A stretch of DNA of 64,000 bases from assembly GCF_000756715.1 (NCBI RefSeq), contig NZ_CCSE01000001.1, forward strand, positions 1,332,001-1,396,000, given 5' to 3'. Shown here piece after piece: positions 8,622-17,036 of the stretch. The first letter of the stretch is position 1. Every line of letters begins with the position of its first letter. The stretch is from Jeotgalicoccus saudimassiliensis. Its GTDB lineage: Bacteria; Bacillota; Bacilli; Staphylococcales; Salinicoccaceae. Made by a program: the position numbers and the translations under genes. The notes under the pieces were generated by a model. That model was not told the DNA's origin. It ran no database searches and worked only from the letters and a program-made list of their open reading frames with translations.

Positions 8622-10979
8622 TTAGTTGGGGTTATCCTCCAGCTCAGGTATCGATTTTTCTAAATACTGACGGTCTTTGTTGGCATTAAAGTGGTCAGCT
8701 TTCTCCATCTTAACTGCAGTTACGTAGTCCGGCATTTCAACGAAACTTTCGTAAATACCTTTTTCGACCAGGAAGTTACCTTCAGGGAACTGCACACCGA
8801 TGTTACCTTCTTTAATTGCTGCATATTTAACAAAGCCCTGGAATACGCCGTTCTTGTTATAAAGAACAACCGCTTCACCGTCTTCAAGCCCTTCACGTCG
8901 TGCGTCAGTTTCGCTGACAAGAACGTCATAGCGTCCCATACGGTTGAACGCGTCTTCGTCGCCGTAAATCATCGCGTTAAACTGCTTACCGCGTCTCATC
9001 AGAAGTTTGAATTCTCCGGCTTTCTTATTATTGTCCGGAATATCCATCGTAATCAGATTACCGCGGCCGTCCGGTGTCGGACATACGCCGCCTTCGCATA
9101 ACCATGCGCCGCCATATTGATAAACGTCCCCAGCTTTCTTCAGGTGCTGCACACCATCATACTGAGGGTTTGCTTTCGCAATCTCGTCGCGGATCTGCTG
9201 GCCTGACTGGAAGTCGATCAAGTGTGACTCTTCAGGTTTCACGCGTTTGGCAAGGTCGACATAAATCTGCCATTCACTGCGCGCTTCTGCAATACGGTTT
9301 CGGTTTCCTTCAATTTCAGGTGAGAAGTAAATCATACGCTCAGTAGAAGTTGACAGCCCGCCGCCGTCCTGTTCGTAACGGGTTTTCGCAGGAAGGACCA
9401 CTACAGTCTCCTTAGCATCAAGCAGTGTTGATGTATTTAATATAATATCCTGATGAACACGGATATCGAGATTCTGCAGTGCATCTCTCACGAAATCCGG
9501 ATCCGGCATCGTCTCAAGGAAGTTACCCCCTGACATATAGTAAAGCTTAAGCTTTCTCTCATTGTCTTCCGGAAGCATTGCGTTCTCAATCGTTACGCCG
9601 ACAGTATCTCCCGGCCACTGCGGAAGTTTAAAGTCCCACAGCTCTTCAATACGCGGACGGTTTTCGTCGTTGTAGTCACCGCCAGGCAGAGAAAACGGAT
9701 CTGCACCCATTTCGCCCGACCCCTGTACAGAAGAATGTCCGCGCAGCGGCATAAGACCTTTATTTTTACCGCCTAACCAGCCGCGTAATAACGCGAGGTT
9801 GGCTACTTGTGAAATGTTGTCTGTTGCGTGCTTGTGCATTGTTAGTCCGAGCGCCCAGACCATAACGCCTGTCTTCGCTTTGGCAAGACTGTTCGATAAT
9901 TCGATAATGCGTTCTTTCGAAATACCTGAAGATTCAACGATTTCGTCCCAGCTCTGGTCCTGAACGTTCGCTTTAAGATCTTCGTAGTTGTTAACGTGTT
10001 CGTTAACAAACTCGTGGTTAACTGCAGCACCTTCGTTCTCTTCTTCAAGATCAAACCAGTGCTTCATTACACCGTGCATTAACGCAATGTCTCCGCCGAT
10101 GTTTACTTCGTAGAAATCGTCTGCAATTTCAGTACCGAAGAGTGCCGATTCAACTACTGAAGGCACCCAGTAGTTTTCCATTGCAGGCTCTCTGTAAGGA
10201 TTGATAACGATAATTTTCGTTCCGCGTTTTTTAGCTTCCATCATGTACTTCGTAGAAACCGGTGATGCGTTTGACGCAACACTTCCCCAGAATACAAGTA
10301 CATCTGTACCTAACCAGTCCTGATAGTTACAAGTTGAAGCGCCGACACCCACTGAACGTTTCATCGCTGATTTACTCGGTGAGTGACAGATACGTGATGC
10401 GTTATCGATATGGTTTGTTTCAAGGTAACGTGCAACTTTAGCTGCAACGTAATAAGATTCGTTCGTAATACCGCGGCTCGTTAAGTAGAATGCATACTGT
10501 TTCGGATTGAGTTCTTTCATCTTATCCGCAATCGTATTCATCGCTTCGTCCCACGATACTCTGATGAATTTGCGATCGCCCTTCCGGCGGATCATCGGAT
10601 ACGGAATACGGCCGAGTTCTCGCAGCTCAGTGCTGTCCATCTTGCGTAACTCATCAATATCCTGATGTAAAATTTCCGGTTTAATCGGAGGTGCTGTGTT
10701 TAATCTAAGTACGTTAAAGCGCGTAGTACACATGTGCGGACCATTTAAAGTCTGGTCCTGCAGACCTGATACACCCAGCGCACAACCGTCACAAACACCT
10801 TTTAATATAATGTTTTTTGCGTAATTTAAATTGTCTCTGTTCTTCCAGACGATTTTAGCAGTATCTCTCATGTGATGAGGTTTTACTTTAGTTAAACCGA
10901 ATGGCACAGGACTTACCCATAATTTCGGATCCCATTTTTTAGTCTTATTAATTGGACCCGGATGCAGAGTTTTACCCAT
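8622..10979 (-). CDS. FdhF/YdeP-family molybdopterin oxidoreductase (formate dehydrogenase alpha-like)
   Basis: A 785-residue molybdopterin (bis-MGD) oxidoreductase of the FdhF/YdeP group. It starts with a reduced cysteine cluster (CDGCALG at about 63, third Cys in PHMC). The molybdopterin domains follow, with SRICHSPS near 195 at the usual metal-ligand site, LRGHSSVQGSGEMG in the cofactor region and a C-terminal MGD-binding beta barrel (from about 665, LLMRRGKQFNAMIYGDED). The group is annotated as formate dehydrogenase, but the true substrate is often unproven. An adjacent divergent fdhD, which sulfurates the cofactor, supports a formate-dehydrogenase-like enzyme. No electron-transfer subunit is encoded nearby. 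Confidence 0.9.
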   Translation of the reverse strand: MGKTLHPGPINKTKKWDPKLWVSPVPFGLTKVKPHHMRDTAKIVWKNRDNLNYAKNIILKGVCDGCALGVSGLQDQTLNGPHMCTTRFNVLRLNTAPPIKPEILHQDIDELRKMDSTELRELGRIPYPMIRRKGDRKFIRVSWDEAMNTIADKMKELNPKQYAFYLTSRGITNESYYVAAKVARYLETNHIDNASRICHSPSKSAMKRSVGVGASTCNYQDWLGTDVLVFWGSVASNASPVSTKYMMEAKKRGTKIIVINPYREPAMENYWVPSVVESALFGTEIADDFYEVNIGGDIALMHGVMKHWFDLEEENEGAAVNHEFVNEHVNNYEDLKANVQDQSWDEIVESSGISKERIIELSNSLAKAKTGVMVWALGLTMHKHATDNISQVANLALLRGWLGGKNKGLMPLRGHSSVQGSGEMGADPFSLPGGDYNDENRPRIEELWDFKLPQWPGDTVGVTIENAMLPEDNERKLKLYYMSGGNFLETMPDPDFVRDALQNLDIRVHQDIILNTSTLLDAKETVVVLPAKTRYEQDGGGLSTSTERMIYFSPEIEGNRNRIAEARSEWQIYVDLAKRVKPEESHLIDFQSGQQIRDEIAKANPQYDGVQHLKKAGDVYQYGGAWLCEGGVCPTPDGRGNLITMDIPDNNKKAGEFKLLMRRGKQFNAMIYGDEDAFNRMGRYDVLVSETDARREGLEDGEAVVLYNKNGVFQGFVKYAAIKEGNIGVQFPEGNFLVEKGIYESFVEMPDYVTAVKMEKADHFNANKDRQYLEKSIPELEDNPN

Positions 10980-11070
10980 GTAGACACTCCCTCTTTAATA
11001 TAATAACTCCATTGTACACTATTTCACGGAAGCGCTCACAGATTCCAGCTCATTTTTTTGTTTTAGTTTT

Positions 11071-12087
11071 CTAATATCCAGTCTGATAAATACCGAGATT
11101 ATAAGCGCCGTAACATGAAATCATAATGAACAGTAACAGCTGGAAAATTAAAGCGTTAGTCGTGAACGGCAGCACGGCAAAAATCCCGATCTGCAGTACG
11201 AAAAACAGCGTGTACAGATTCGTTCTGCCGATGTAATCGGAAATCGACGCCCAGACGAGACGGCCGGCACCGTTAAATACACCCATAACTCCTACCATGA
11301 ACGCTGCTGCACCTGCAGACAGACCGGCGATTTCAACACCCATCGGACTTGCCACTGCAAGAATTGCAATACCGCATGTCACGTTGATAAAGAGCATGAA
11401 CCACAGGAAATAAAAACGTTTCGTTTTAACTGCCTGATTTGCAGTCAGCTGTGCAAGATCCTTCGATACTGTTGCCGTATTTTCATCGATGGCAACACCT
11501 TTTGGATGATAGCCTTCCGGCGGTCTTTCCAGGTATAAACTGGACACGAGCATTACCGTAAAGTAAATGGCACCGAGAATAAAGAATGTATTAGGAATTC
11601 CTACAGACTCTATCAGCATACGCATAACCGGACTTGCGATCATCGCCGCAAAACCGAACCCCATAATTGCAAGACCGGTCGCCATACCGCGTCTGTCCGG
11701 GAACCATTTGACCAGTGTCGAAACCGGAGTTATATAACCTATTCCGAGCCCGATTCCCCCGAGCACTCCGTAACCCGCATAAAGCAGCCAAAGCATTTCA
11801 AGCTGTATGCCAAATCCTGCTGTAATCATACCCGCTGCAAAAAACACCGTTGAAACCAGTCCGGACTTTCTCGGTCCTTTCGCTTCTACGAAATGTCCCA
11901 TAAACGCTGCAGACAGTCCTAAAAATAAAATAGCAATACTGAACGTAATTGAAACCTGACTCAGCGTCCATCCGACAGATTCCTGAAGCGGCGTAGTAAA
12001 TACACTCCATGCATAGACTGAACCGATTGAAATGTGGATCCCAACCCCTGCAAGCGCAATCAGCCAGCGATTTTTCTTAGTTTGCAT
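11071..12087 (-). pseudogene. MFS transporter, oxalate/formate antiporter type, C-terminally truncated
   Basis: 338 residues of a major facilitator of the OFA (oxalate/formate antiporter, YhjX) type, starting after a strong AGGGGGG site. Ten helices are recognisable, with a family-typical second loop and GRLVWASISDYIGR near 270. The frame stops inside the segment that should be TM10, where family members run on through two more helices to about 400 residues or more. Only about 90 non-coding bases follow before fdhF, and no other frame restores the missing part, so the 3' end appears deleted. The context suggests it once moved formate or another small carboxylate. Confidence 0.75.
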
Positions 12088-12203
12088 GTAAATCCCCCTA
12101 TTAAGTTTGACGGAATTCCTAAAATTGTAATTTCGTCTTAAATGTGATTATATAAAGAAAAAGAAGGCTTTACAATAAGATTCGGAGCGGGAGAGTTTAC
12201 ATT

Positions 12204-13007
12204 ATGGAAATCGTTACTAAAAATAAAATCCGCCGTTATACGGACGGGAAATTTATCGAAACCGAGGATATAATTGCTGAGGAATTTCCACTGACAATAT
12301 ATTTAAATGACGTTGAATTTGCAACACTTGTCTGTTCACCCGATGATCTCGAAGAACTCGTTATCGGTTTCCTTGCTTCTGAAGGTGCACTGCGCTCGTT
12401 CAAGGAAATTGAATCGATGAATATCGATGAACGCGGCGGCTTCTGTCACGTCAAAGTTTCACGTGAACTGCCGAAAGATTACGGTTCATTCTCAAAACGT
12501 GTTCTTGGCTCATGCTGCGGTAAAAGCCGTCAGTTTTACTTCCAGTCAGACGTTGAAACGTCGAAGTTCTCACTGTCGGATACGAAGCTGACACCCGAAC
12601 AATGCATCAGCCTGATGAAGGAAATGCAGGAAGAAAGCACAATATTTAAAGATACCGGCGGTATTCACAATGCGAGCATCGCATCACCCGATGATACAAT
12701 CGTCCATAAAGGAGATATCGGCCGTCACAACGCACTCGATAAGTTATACGGATACTGTCTGCAGAACAATATCTCGGTAAAAGATAAAGTCATCGTGTTC
12801 AGCGGACGCATCTCGTCTGAAGTACTGACTAAAGCATCTAAAATCGGCGTCGGCATCGTCCTCAGTAAATCGGCACCAACGGATCTCGCCATTAAACTTG
12901 CACATGACTTAAACATTACAGCTGCAGGATTCATACGGGGCGGTTCGTTTAACGTCTACAGCCATCCGTGGCGTATAATCGGTGCAGATGAAGTTGAGAG
13001 TGAATAG
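12204..13007 (+). CDS. fdhD: Formate dehydrogenase accessory sulfurtransferase FdhD
   Basis: Cytosolic protein of 267 residues that passes sulfur from a cysteine desulfurase to the Mo-bis-MGD cofactor before insertion into formate dehydrogenase. The catalytic loop is seen as GSCCGKSRQ (about 110-118). HNALDKLYGY and VFSGRISSEVLTKA are the family's nucleotide-cofactor-binding stretches. It is transcribed away from the MFS-fdhF pair, so this block holds the enzyme, its maturation factor and a damaged exporter. Confidence 0.95.
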   Translation: MEIVTKNKIRRYTDGKFIETEDIIAEEFPLTIYLNDVEFATLVCSPDDLEELVIGFLASEGALRSFKEIESMNIDERGGFCHVKVSRELPKDYGSFSKRVLGSCCGKSRQFYFQSDVETSKFSLSDTKLTPEQCISLMKEMQEESTIFKDTGGIHNASIASPDDTIVHKGDIGRHNALDKLYGYCLQNNISVKDKVIVFSGRISSEVLTKASKIGVGIVLSKSAPTDLAIKLAHDLNITAAGFIRGGSFNVYSHPWRIIGADEVESE

Positions 13008-13037
13008 CAATCGATCTGTGACTATCAAAACAAAAAA

Positions 13038-13068
13038 GGACGTACTTCTCTGAAACGGAAGTACGCCC
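13038..13068. terminator. Bidirectional terminator, fdhD / glucosaminidase
   Basis: 11-bp arms 13038-13048 and 13058-13068 (GGACGTACTTC and near-complement) with A6 before and T8 after. Confidence 0.9.
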
Positions 13069-13075
13069 TTTTTTT

Positions 13076-13864
13076 CTATTCTGGCTGATTATTATAATTC
13101 TGTGTATCCAGTTCTTTGTATTCCAGACCGAGCATATCATAGTAACCGTGCATAATACTCGCGATTTTTTCCGCCCATGCAATATCTGTCGCATAGAGAT
13201 GCGTGCCCGGGTTTGCCGGATTCCAGCGCATTCGGTACAGCGTGTTCTGTCCGCCGTCCAGGTAGTTTGTCCGGATAAATTCCGCACCGCCGATAATCGC
13301 CGTTTCCGGTGATGACCAGTCGGCAGCCCGTGCGTAGCTCGAACCTTCGGCAATCGCATCGTGGTCGAACGCACCGATACCAAAGAAATTGTAATACGTT
13401 GTCCCTTCAACCGGAATACCCGACGCAAGTTCCGATTGACCGTGACCCGTTTCCAGCAGTGCATGGCTGATCAGATAAAGCGCATTGATGTTATGTCTAC
13501 GTTCCGCCTCCATAAACGCGCGGCCAGTTCCTTCCAATATCCCTTTGCCCTCCAGCAGCGTGTTCAGTTCTTCTTCACCAGCGCCTGTCTTTGTATCCAG
13601 TGGAACAAATTGAAAGTTACTGCTGTTTTCCAGACTCATCGCTTCTTTTATATCATTTTCATCTGCATATTCTGTCATGCTGCCTGTAAGCTTCACATCA
13701 CCCGTATTATTATTGACCTGCATACTGACAGCTTCTTCAAAAGTATACGTGGAAATCTCCTCCGTTTTAAAAAATGAAGTTTCTGAAACAAAGAATGCCA
13801 GCGTAAATAATGCCATAACAATTATCAGCAGTATAAACGGAATATTTTCTTTAATCCTTTCCAT
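13076..13864 (-). CDS. Membrane-anchored N-acetylglucosaminidase, GH73, SagB-like
   Basis: A 262-residue protein with one N-terminal membrane anchor (about 8-30), a linker and an extracellular GH73 domain (about 90-255). The catalytic Glu lies in SHALLETGHG, followed by NFFGIGAFD and a conserved DWSSPETAIIGGAEFI segment. Size and layout match S. aureus SagB, which cleaves nascent glycan strands at the membrane; the match is from family knowledge. The open frame includes an upstream GTG, but GGAGGG lies five bases before the ATG at 13864, which is the likely start. Confidence 0.88.
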   Translation of the reverse strand: MERIKENIPFILLIIVMALFTLAFFVSETSFFKTEEISTYTFEEAVSMQVNNNTGDVKLTGSMTEYADENDIKEAMSLENSSNFQFVPLDTKTGAGEEELNTLLEGKGILEGTGRAFMEAERRHNINALYLISHALLETGHGQSELASGIPVEGTTYYNFFGIGAFDHDAIAEGSSYARAADWSSPETAIIGGAEFIRTNYLDGGQNTLYRMRWNPANPGTHLYATDIAWAEKIASIMHGYYDMLGLEYKELDTQNYNNQPE

Positions 13865-13882
13865 CGGCACCCTCCATAAAAA

Positions 13883-13912
13883 TAAATGAGACTGACAATG
13901 TCAGTCTCATAT
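13883..13912 (-). terminator. Hairpin after the 58-residue ORF
   Basis: Perfect 12-bp arms 13886-13897 and 13899-13910 (ATGAGACTGACA and its complement), followed on the minus strand by an AT-rich tail with a T5 run. Confidence 0.65.
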
Positions 13913-13943
13913 TTATGTTTACTATATTAACGCTGTTTTACCG

Positions 13944-14120
13944 CTAGTCAAATAGAACTGCTTCTAACTGTTTCAACTTTTCCTGGCTTTCCTCATCGAG
14001 AGACTCCACAGTAATCCGCTGTTCGAGCAAATCCGTTGCATCGTCGATTGAAATACCGATTGCTTCACTGATTTGATATGCAGTTAAATTGCCTTTAAGA
14101 ATGTTTAAATCTGTCTCCAT
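13944..14120 (-). CDS. Small acidic protein, 58 residues, possible HTH
   Basis: An open frame below common length cut-offs: METDLNILKG, then TAYQISEAIGISIDDATDLL and an acidic tail ending AVLFD. AGGTGAT lies a few bases before the ATG, and a hairpin terminator follows the stop. These two signals argue for a real gene. The TAYQISEAIGIS segment resembles the helix-turn-helix opening of small phage-type DNA-binding proteins, but there is only one such helix pair. It sits alone between the SagB-like gene and the YuiF-like gene. I do not recognise a family. Confidence 0.6.
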   Translation of the reverse strand: METDLNILKGNLTAYQISEAIGISIDDATDLLEQRITVESLDEESQEKLKQLEAVLFD

Positions 14121-14339
14121 ACAATCACCTGTTCAAAAGTAATATATTATCAAGAGCTGCATGCTTTACCTTTCACGCGATAAAGTCGTTAAATGATTAA
14201 ATATGAAGCTCAGGACAAATTCGCTGCTAATTAGTGAATTTTTTTACTTAGTAGATTAATTAAACTACATTATCCGGAAATTTTCAAGTTGGCAGTCACC
14301 TTTTTATCATTTTATTACATTAAATTTATCTTAAATTTC

Positions 14340-15653
14340 CTACAAAATCATACCGCCAATAAAGCCCGTAATAAGAACAGGTATATTCAGGAAGATAAAT
14401 GTCGGTACACATGTGTCCCAGATGTGATCATGCTGACCATCGACATTCAGTCCTGCAGTCGGTCCGAGCGTGGAATCAGAAGCCGGAGAACCGGCATCAC
14501 CAAGCACACCGGCAGTACCGACAATCGCAATAATTGCAGCGATTGACAGACCGAGTTCCGTCCCCATCGGCACAAATATCGCAGCGATAATCGGCAATGT
14601 AGCAAATGATGAACCGATTCCCATCGTTACGACTAAACCGACCAGCAGCATGCCCATCACGATAAACGCCTTATTATTACCAAGTGAATCTGAAATACTG
14701 TTAACCAGCGGCAGGACATCGTCAGTTGCAGTAATGACACCCGCAAAACCGTTTGCAGCAAGCATTACCATACCGATATAAGCCATGATTTTAATACCGT
14801 TGACAAGTTCACGGTCAAGGTCAGCCCATTTAAACTGCATTGACAGGAAGAAAACCATAATACCGCCGAGAGCACCAAAAATCATTGAATCCGTAAAGAA
14901 CTGCACTGTGAACGTCACGATAATTGCAATTGCTGCAGTTACTAAAGTCTTCGTGCTGACCTTAACCCTCTCTGAAGACAGTTCGCTTTCCTGGTTTAAG
15001 TATTTACGCGGTTTTCTATAGTAGAAAAATGCCAGAATTAAACCGGCAGCGAAACCGAGCGCCGGAATCAGCATGTTCGGTGCAACATCTCCAAACTCAA
15101 TTGTCGAACCTGCATTGGCAAAGCTCGTCACTATTGTATTCTGGAAAATCTGACCGTAACCAAACGGCAGCACCGCATACGTAAATGTCAGACCAAAAGT
15201 CATAACAATAGCCAGCAGTCTGCGGTCCAGCTGCAGCTCGTTAAACAGACTGATCAGCGGCGGAATAAGTATGGGAATAAATGCAATATGCACCGGAATT
15301 AAATTCTGGCTTATCATAGAAATAACGAGCAGCGTTACGACTAATGAAACCTTCGCAATTACGCGTGCTTTCGTCGTTTTACTGGAGTTCAGCACACTTA
15401 AAATCTTATCTACCATAACGTCGGTTATACCGCTGTATGCGATGAGTGCGGCAAACCCTCCAAGCAGGGCATAACTGAGTGCAATTTCTGCACCGTTGAC
15501 AATGCCGCCTGTGAATACACCGATGACTTCTTCAACACCCATGCCGGACACAAGGCCCCCGATAAGTGCACCGATAAACAGTGCGAGTATGACATTAAGT
15601 CTGCACAGACTTAAAATGACCATAACAAGTATCGCTATTAAAACTGAGTTCAT
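14340..15653 (-). CDS. YuiF-like Na+/H+ antiporter family transporter
   Basis: A 437-residue polytopic protein of the Na+/H+ antiporter (NhaC/YuiF-like, ion transporter superfamily) group. It has about 11-12 helices, including SLCRLNVILALFIGALIGG near the N-terminus and the conserved GDAGSPASDSTLGPTAGLN near 400. The latter is the best family marker. The ATG at 15653 follows a GGAGGA site at proper spacing; the upstream in-frame ATG overlaps that site. The substrate may be sodium/proton or an amino acid. The 219 bases downstream, up to the 58-residue ORF, carry no clear terminator. Confidence 0.85.
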   Translation of the reverse strand: MNSVLIAILVMVILSLCRLNVILALFIGALIGGLVSGMGVEEVIGVFTGGIVNGAEIALSYALLGGFAALIAYSGITDVMVDKILSVLNSSKTTKARVIAKVSLVVTLLVISMISQNLIPVHIAFIPILIPPLISLFNELQLDRRLLAIVMTFGLTFTYAVLPFGYGQIFQNTIVTSFANAGSTIEFGDVAPNMLIPALGFAAGLILAFFYYRKPRKYLNQESELSSERVKVSTKTLVTAAIAIIVTFTVQFFTDSMIFGALGGIMVFFLSMQFKWADLDRELVNGIKIMAYIGMVMLAANGFAGVITATDDVLPLVNSISDSLGNNKAFIVMGMLLVGLVVTMGIGSSFATLPIIAAIFVPMGTELGLSIAAIIAIVGTAGVLGDAGSPASDSTLGPTAGLNVDGQHDHIWDTCVPTFIFLNIPVLITGFIGGMIL

Positions 15654-15712
15654 TATCATTCCTCCAAAATTTGTTTATATGTAGCTTTAAAAGTTTTTTG
15701 ACAATTTCGACA

Positions 15713-15740
15713 TTGACTGTCGTTTGTTTTCTGTTACATT
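15713..15740 (+). promoter_or_regulatory. metA promoter
   Basis: -35 TTGACT (15713-15718), 16-base spacer, -10 TACATT (15735-15740), about 40 bases before the start. There is no room for a T-box or SAM riboswitch in the 120-base gap, so control is probably by a protein or absent. Confidence 0.55.
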
Positions 15741-15779
15741 AAGAAGTACTTACTATTTGTTATTTAAGGACGTGAATGC

Positions 15780-16703
15780 ATGCCAATTAAAATCATCGAA
15801 GGACTTCCTGTACGGACGAAATTGCAACAAGAACAAGTATATACCATAGAAGCTTCCCGCGCGATATCTCAGGACATTCGTCCATTAAAAATTCTTATTT
15901 TAAACCTCATGCCGTTAAAAGAAACAACCGAACTCCAGCTGTTAAGGCTGCTCGGCAACTCTCCACTCCAGGTCGATGTTGAATTTCTGCATATGTCGAC
16001 ACATAAAAGCAGAAACACACCGACGAGTCATCTCCAGAAATTTTATAAAACATATAATGAAGTAAAAGATGATTATTTTGACGGCATGATAGTGACCGGT
16101 GCGCCGGTTGAGAAACTGAATTTCGAACAGGTGGGCTACATCGATGAACTTAAAACGATTATCGACTGGGCACAGACTCATGTCTTCTCCAGATTTTATA
16201 TTTGCTGGGGTGCACAATTTGCCTTGAACCACTATTATAATGTCGAAAAGTATACTTTATCAGAAAAATTGTTCGGCGTGTTTGATTATCAGAATATAAA
16301 ACCCGAACATCCGTATATACGCGGCTTTGATGATATTTATCAGGTACCACAGTCGAGACATACGAAGATTAATTACGAGGTTCTTCACGATATTCCAGAA
16401 CTGGAAATTCTGACTTCAAGTAAAGAATACGGCCCGGACATCATTACTTCCAAAAATCAGCGGGACCTGTTTATATTCGGTCACCTTGAATACGACCGTG
16501 AAACGCTGAAAAAAGAATATGACCGCGATGCCGGGAACGGGCTTGATACAGCTGTACCATACAATTATTACCCGGAAAATAATCCCGCAGAAAACCCGAA
16601 ATTCCAATGGCGGAGCCACGGCCATCTGCTGTTTAACAACTGGCTCAATGAAACGTACCAAAATACGCTGTACGATCTGACAAAACTGCAGAAACTAACA
16701 TAA
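15780..16703 (+). CDS. metA: Homoserine O-acetyltransferase (MetA family)
   Basis: Cytosolic enzyme activating homoserine for methionine synthesis. The 307 residues match MetA length. The catalytic Cys is residue 142 (YICWGAQ), and the His of RSHGHL and the Glu of FGHLEYD complete the active site. Residue 111 is Glu in TGAPVE. In characterised MetA proteins Glu111 gives acetyl-CoA and Gly111 succinyl-CoA specificity, so I call it an acetyltransferase despite the usual succinyltransferase label. O-acetylhomoserine would feed the metI-like enzyme encoded at 21.7 kb. Confidence 0.94.
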   Translation: MPIKIIEGLPVRTKLQQEQVYTIEASRAISQDIRPLKILILNLMPLKETTELQLLRLLGNSPLQVDVEFLHMSTHKSRNTPTSHLQKFYKTYNEVKDDYFDGMIVTGAPVEKLNFEQVGYIDELKTIIDWAQTHVFSRFYICWGAQFALNHYYNVEKYTLSEKLFGVFDYQNIKPEHPYIRGFDDIYQVPQSRHTKINYEVLHDIPELEILTSSKEYGPDIITSKNQRDLFIFGHLEYDRETLKKEYDRDAGNGLDTAVPYNYYPENNPAENPKFQWRSHGHLLFNNWLNETYQNTLYDLTKLQKLT

Positions 16704-16728
16704 AAAGGCGCCCGGACGGGCGCCTTTT
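16703..16728. terminator. Bidirectional terminator, metA / chorismate mutase
   Basis: 11-bp arms AAAAGGCGCCC and complement around a GGAC loop, serving both convergent genes. Confidence 0.92.
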
Positions 16729-17017
16729 AGCATGTTTTCGTATGCTGACTGTGAAGACATTCCTGCTGTCTTCTACGTGAGAGCTCCATGAGGTGTTTAC
16801 TAAACTCCGAGATATAAGTATCCAGCGTGTGATCATTTAAATGGGATATGTTTCTGTTAATAACCATCTTCTCACGCTGCGAGTCCAGTACCGGTACGTT
16901 ATTGGCGAGTTTATACTCAGCAATTTCCGTCGACACTTTCATCCTCTTTTCGAAAAGCTGAACGAGCTGGCGGTCTATACTGTCTATTTCTTTACGTAAC
17001 TCTTCATGTCTCCCCAT
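16727..17017 (-). CDS. Chorismate mutase, AroQ type (monofunctional)
   Basis: An all-helical AroQ domain of 96 residues converting chorismate to prephenate. LRKEIDSIDRQLVQLFEKRM is helix 1 with the substrate-binding Arg, and the K and DSQRE of helix 2 are present. The open frame begins at 17032, but AGGAGG lies inside that extension, eight bases before the ATG at 17017, which fixes the start. It is the second gene after DAHP synthase, 19 bases apart. In Bacillus the mutase is fused to the N-terminus of DAHP synthase (AroA(G)); here the two are separate and in the reverse order. Confidence 0.92.
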   Translation of the reverse strand: MGRHEELRKEIDSIDRQLVQLFEKRMKVSTEIAEYKLANNVPVLDSQREKMVINRNISHLNDHTLDTYISEFSKHLMELSRRRQQECLHSQHTKTC

Positions 17018-17036
17018 GGTTAGCCTCCTCATTTTT

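Noticed and set aside
15661-15779. SAM or T-box riboswitch for metA; same question for the metI-like gene (21562-21749)
   Set aside because: The gaps after the predicted promoters are too short and carry no conserved riboswitch blocks.
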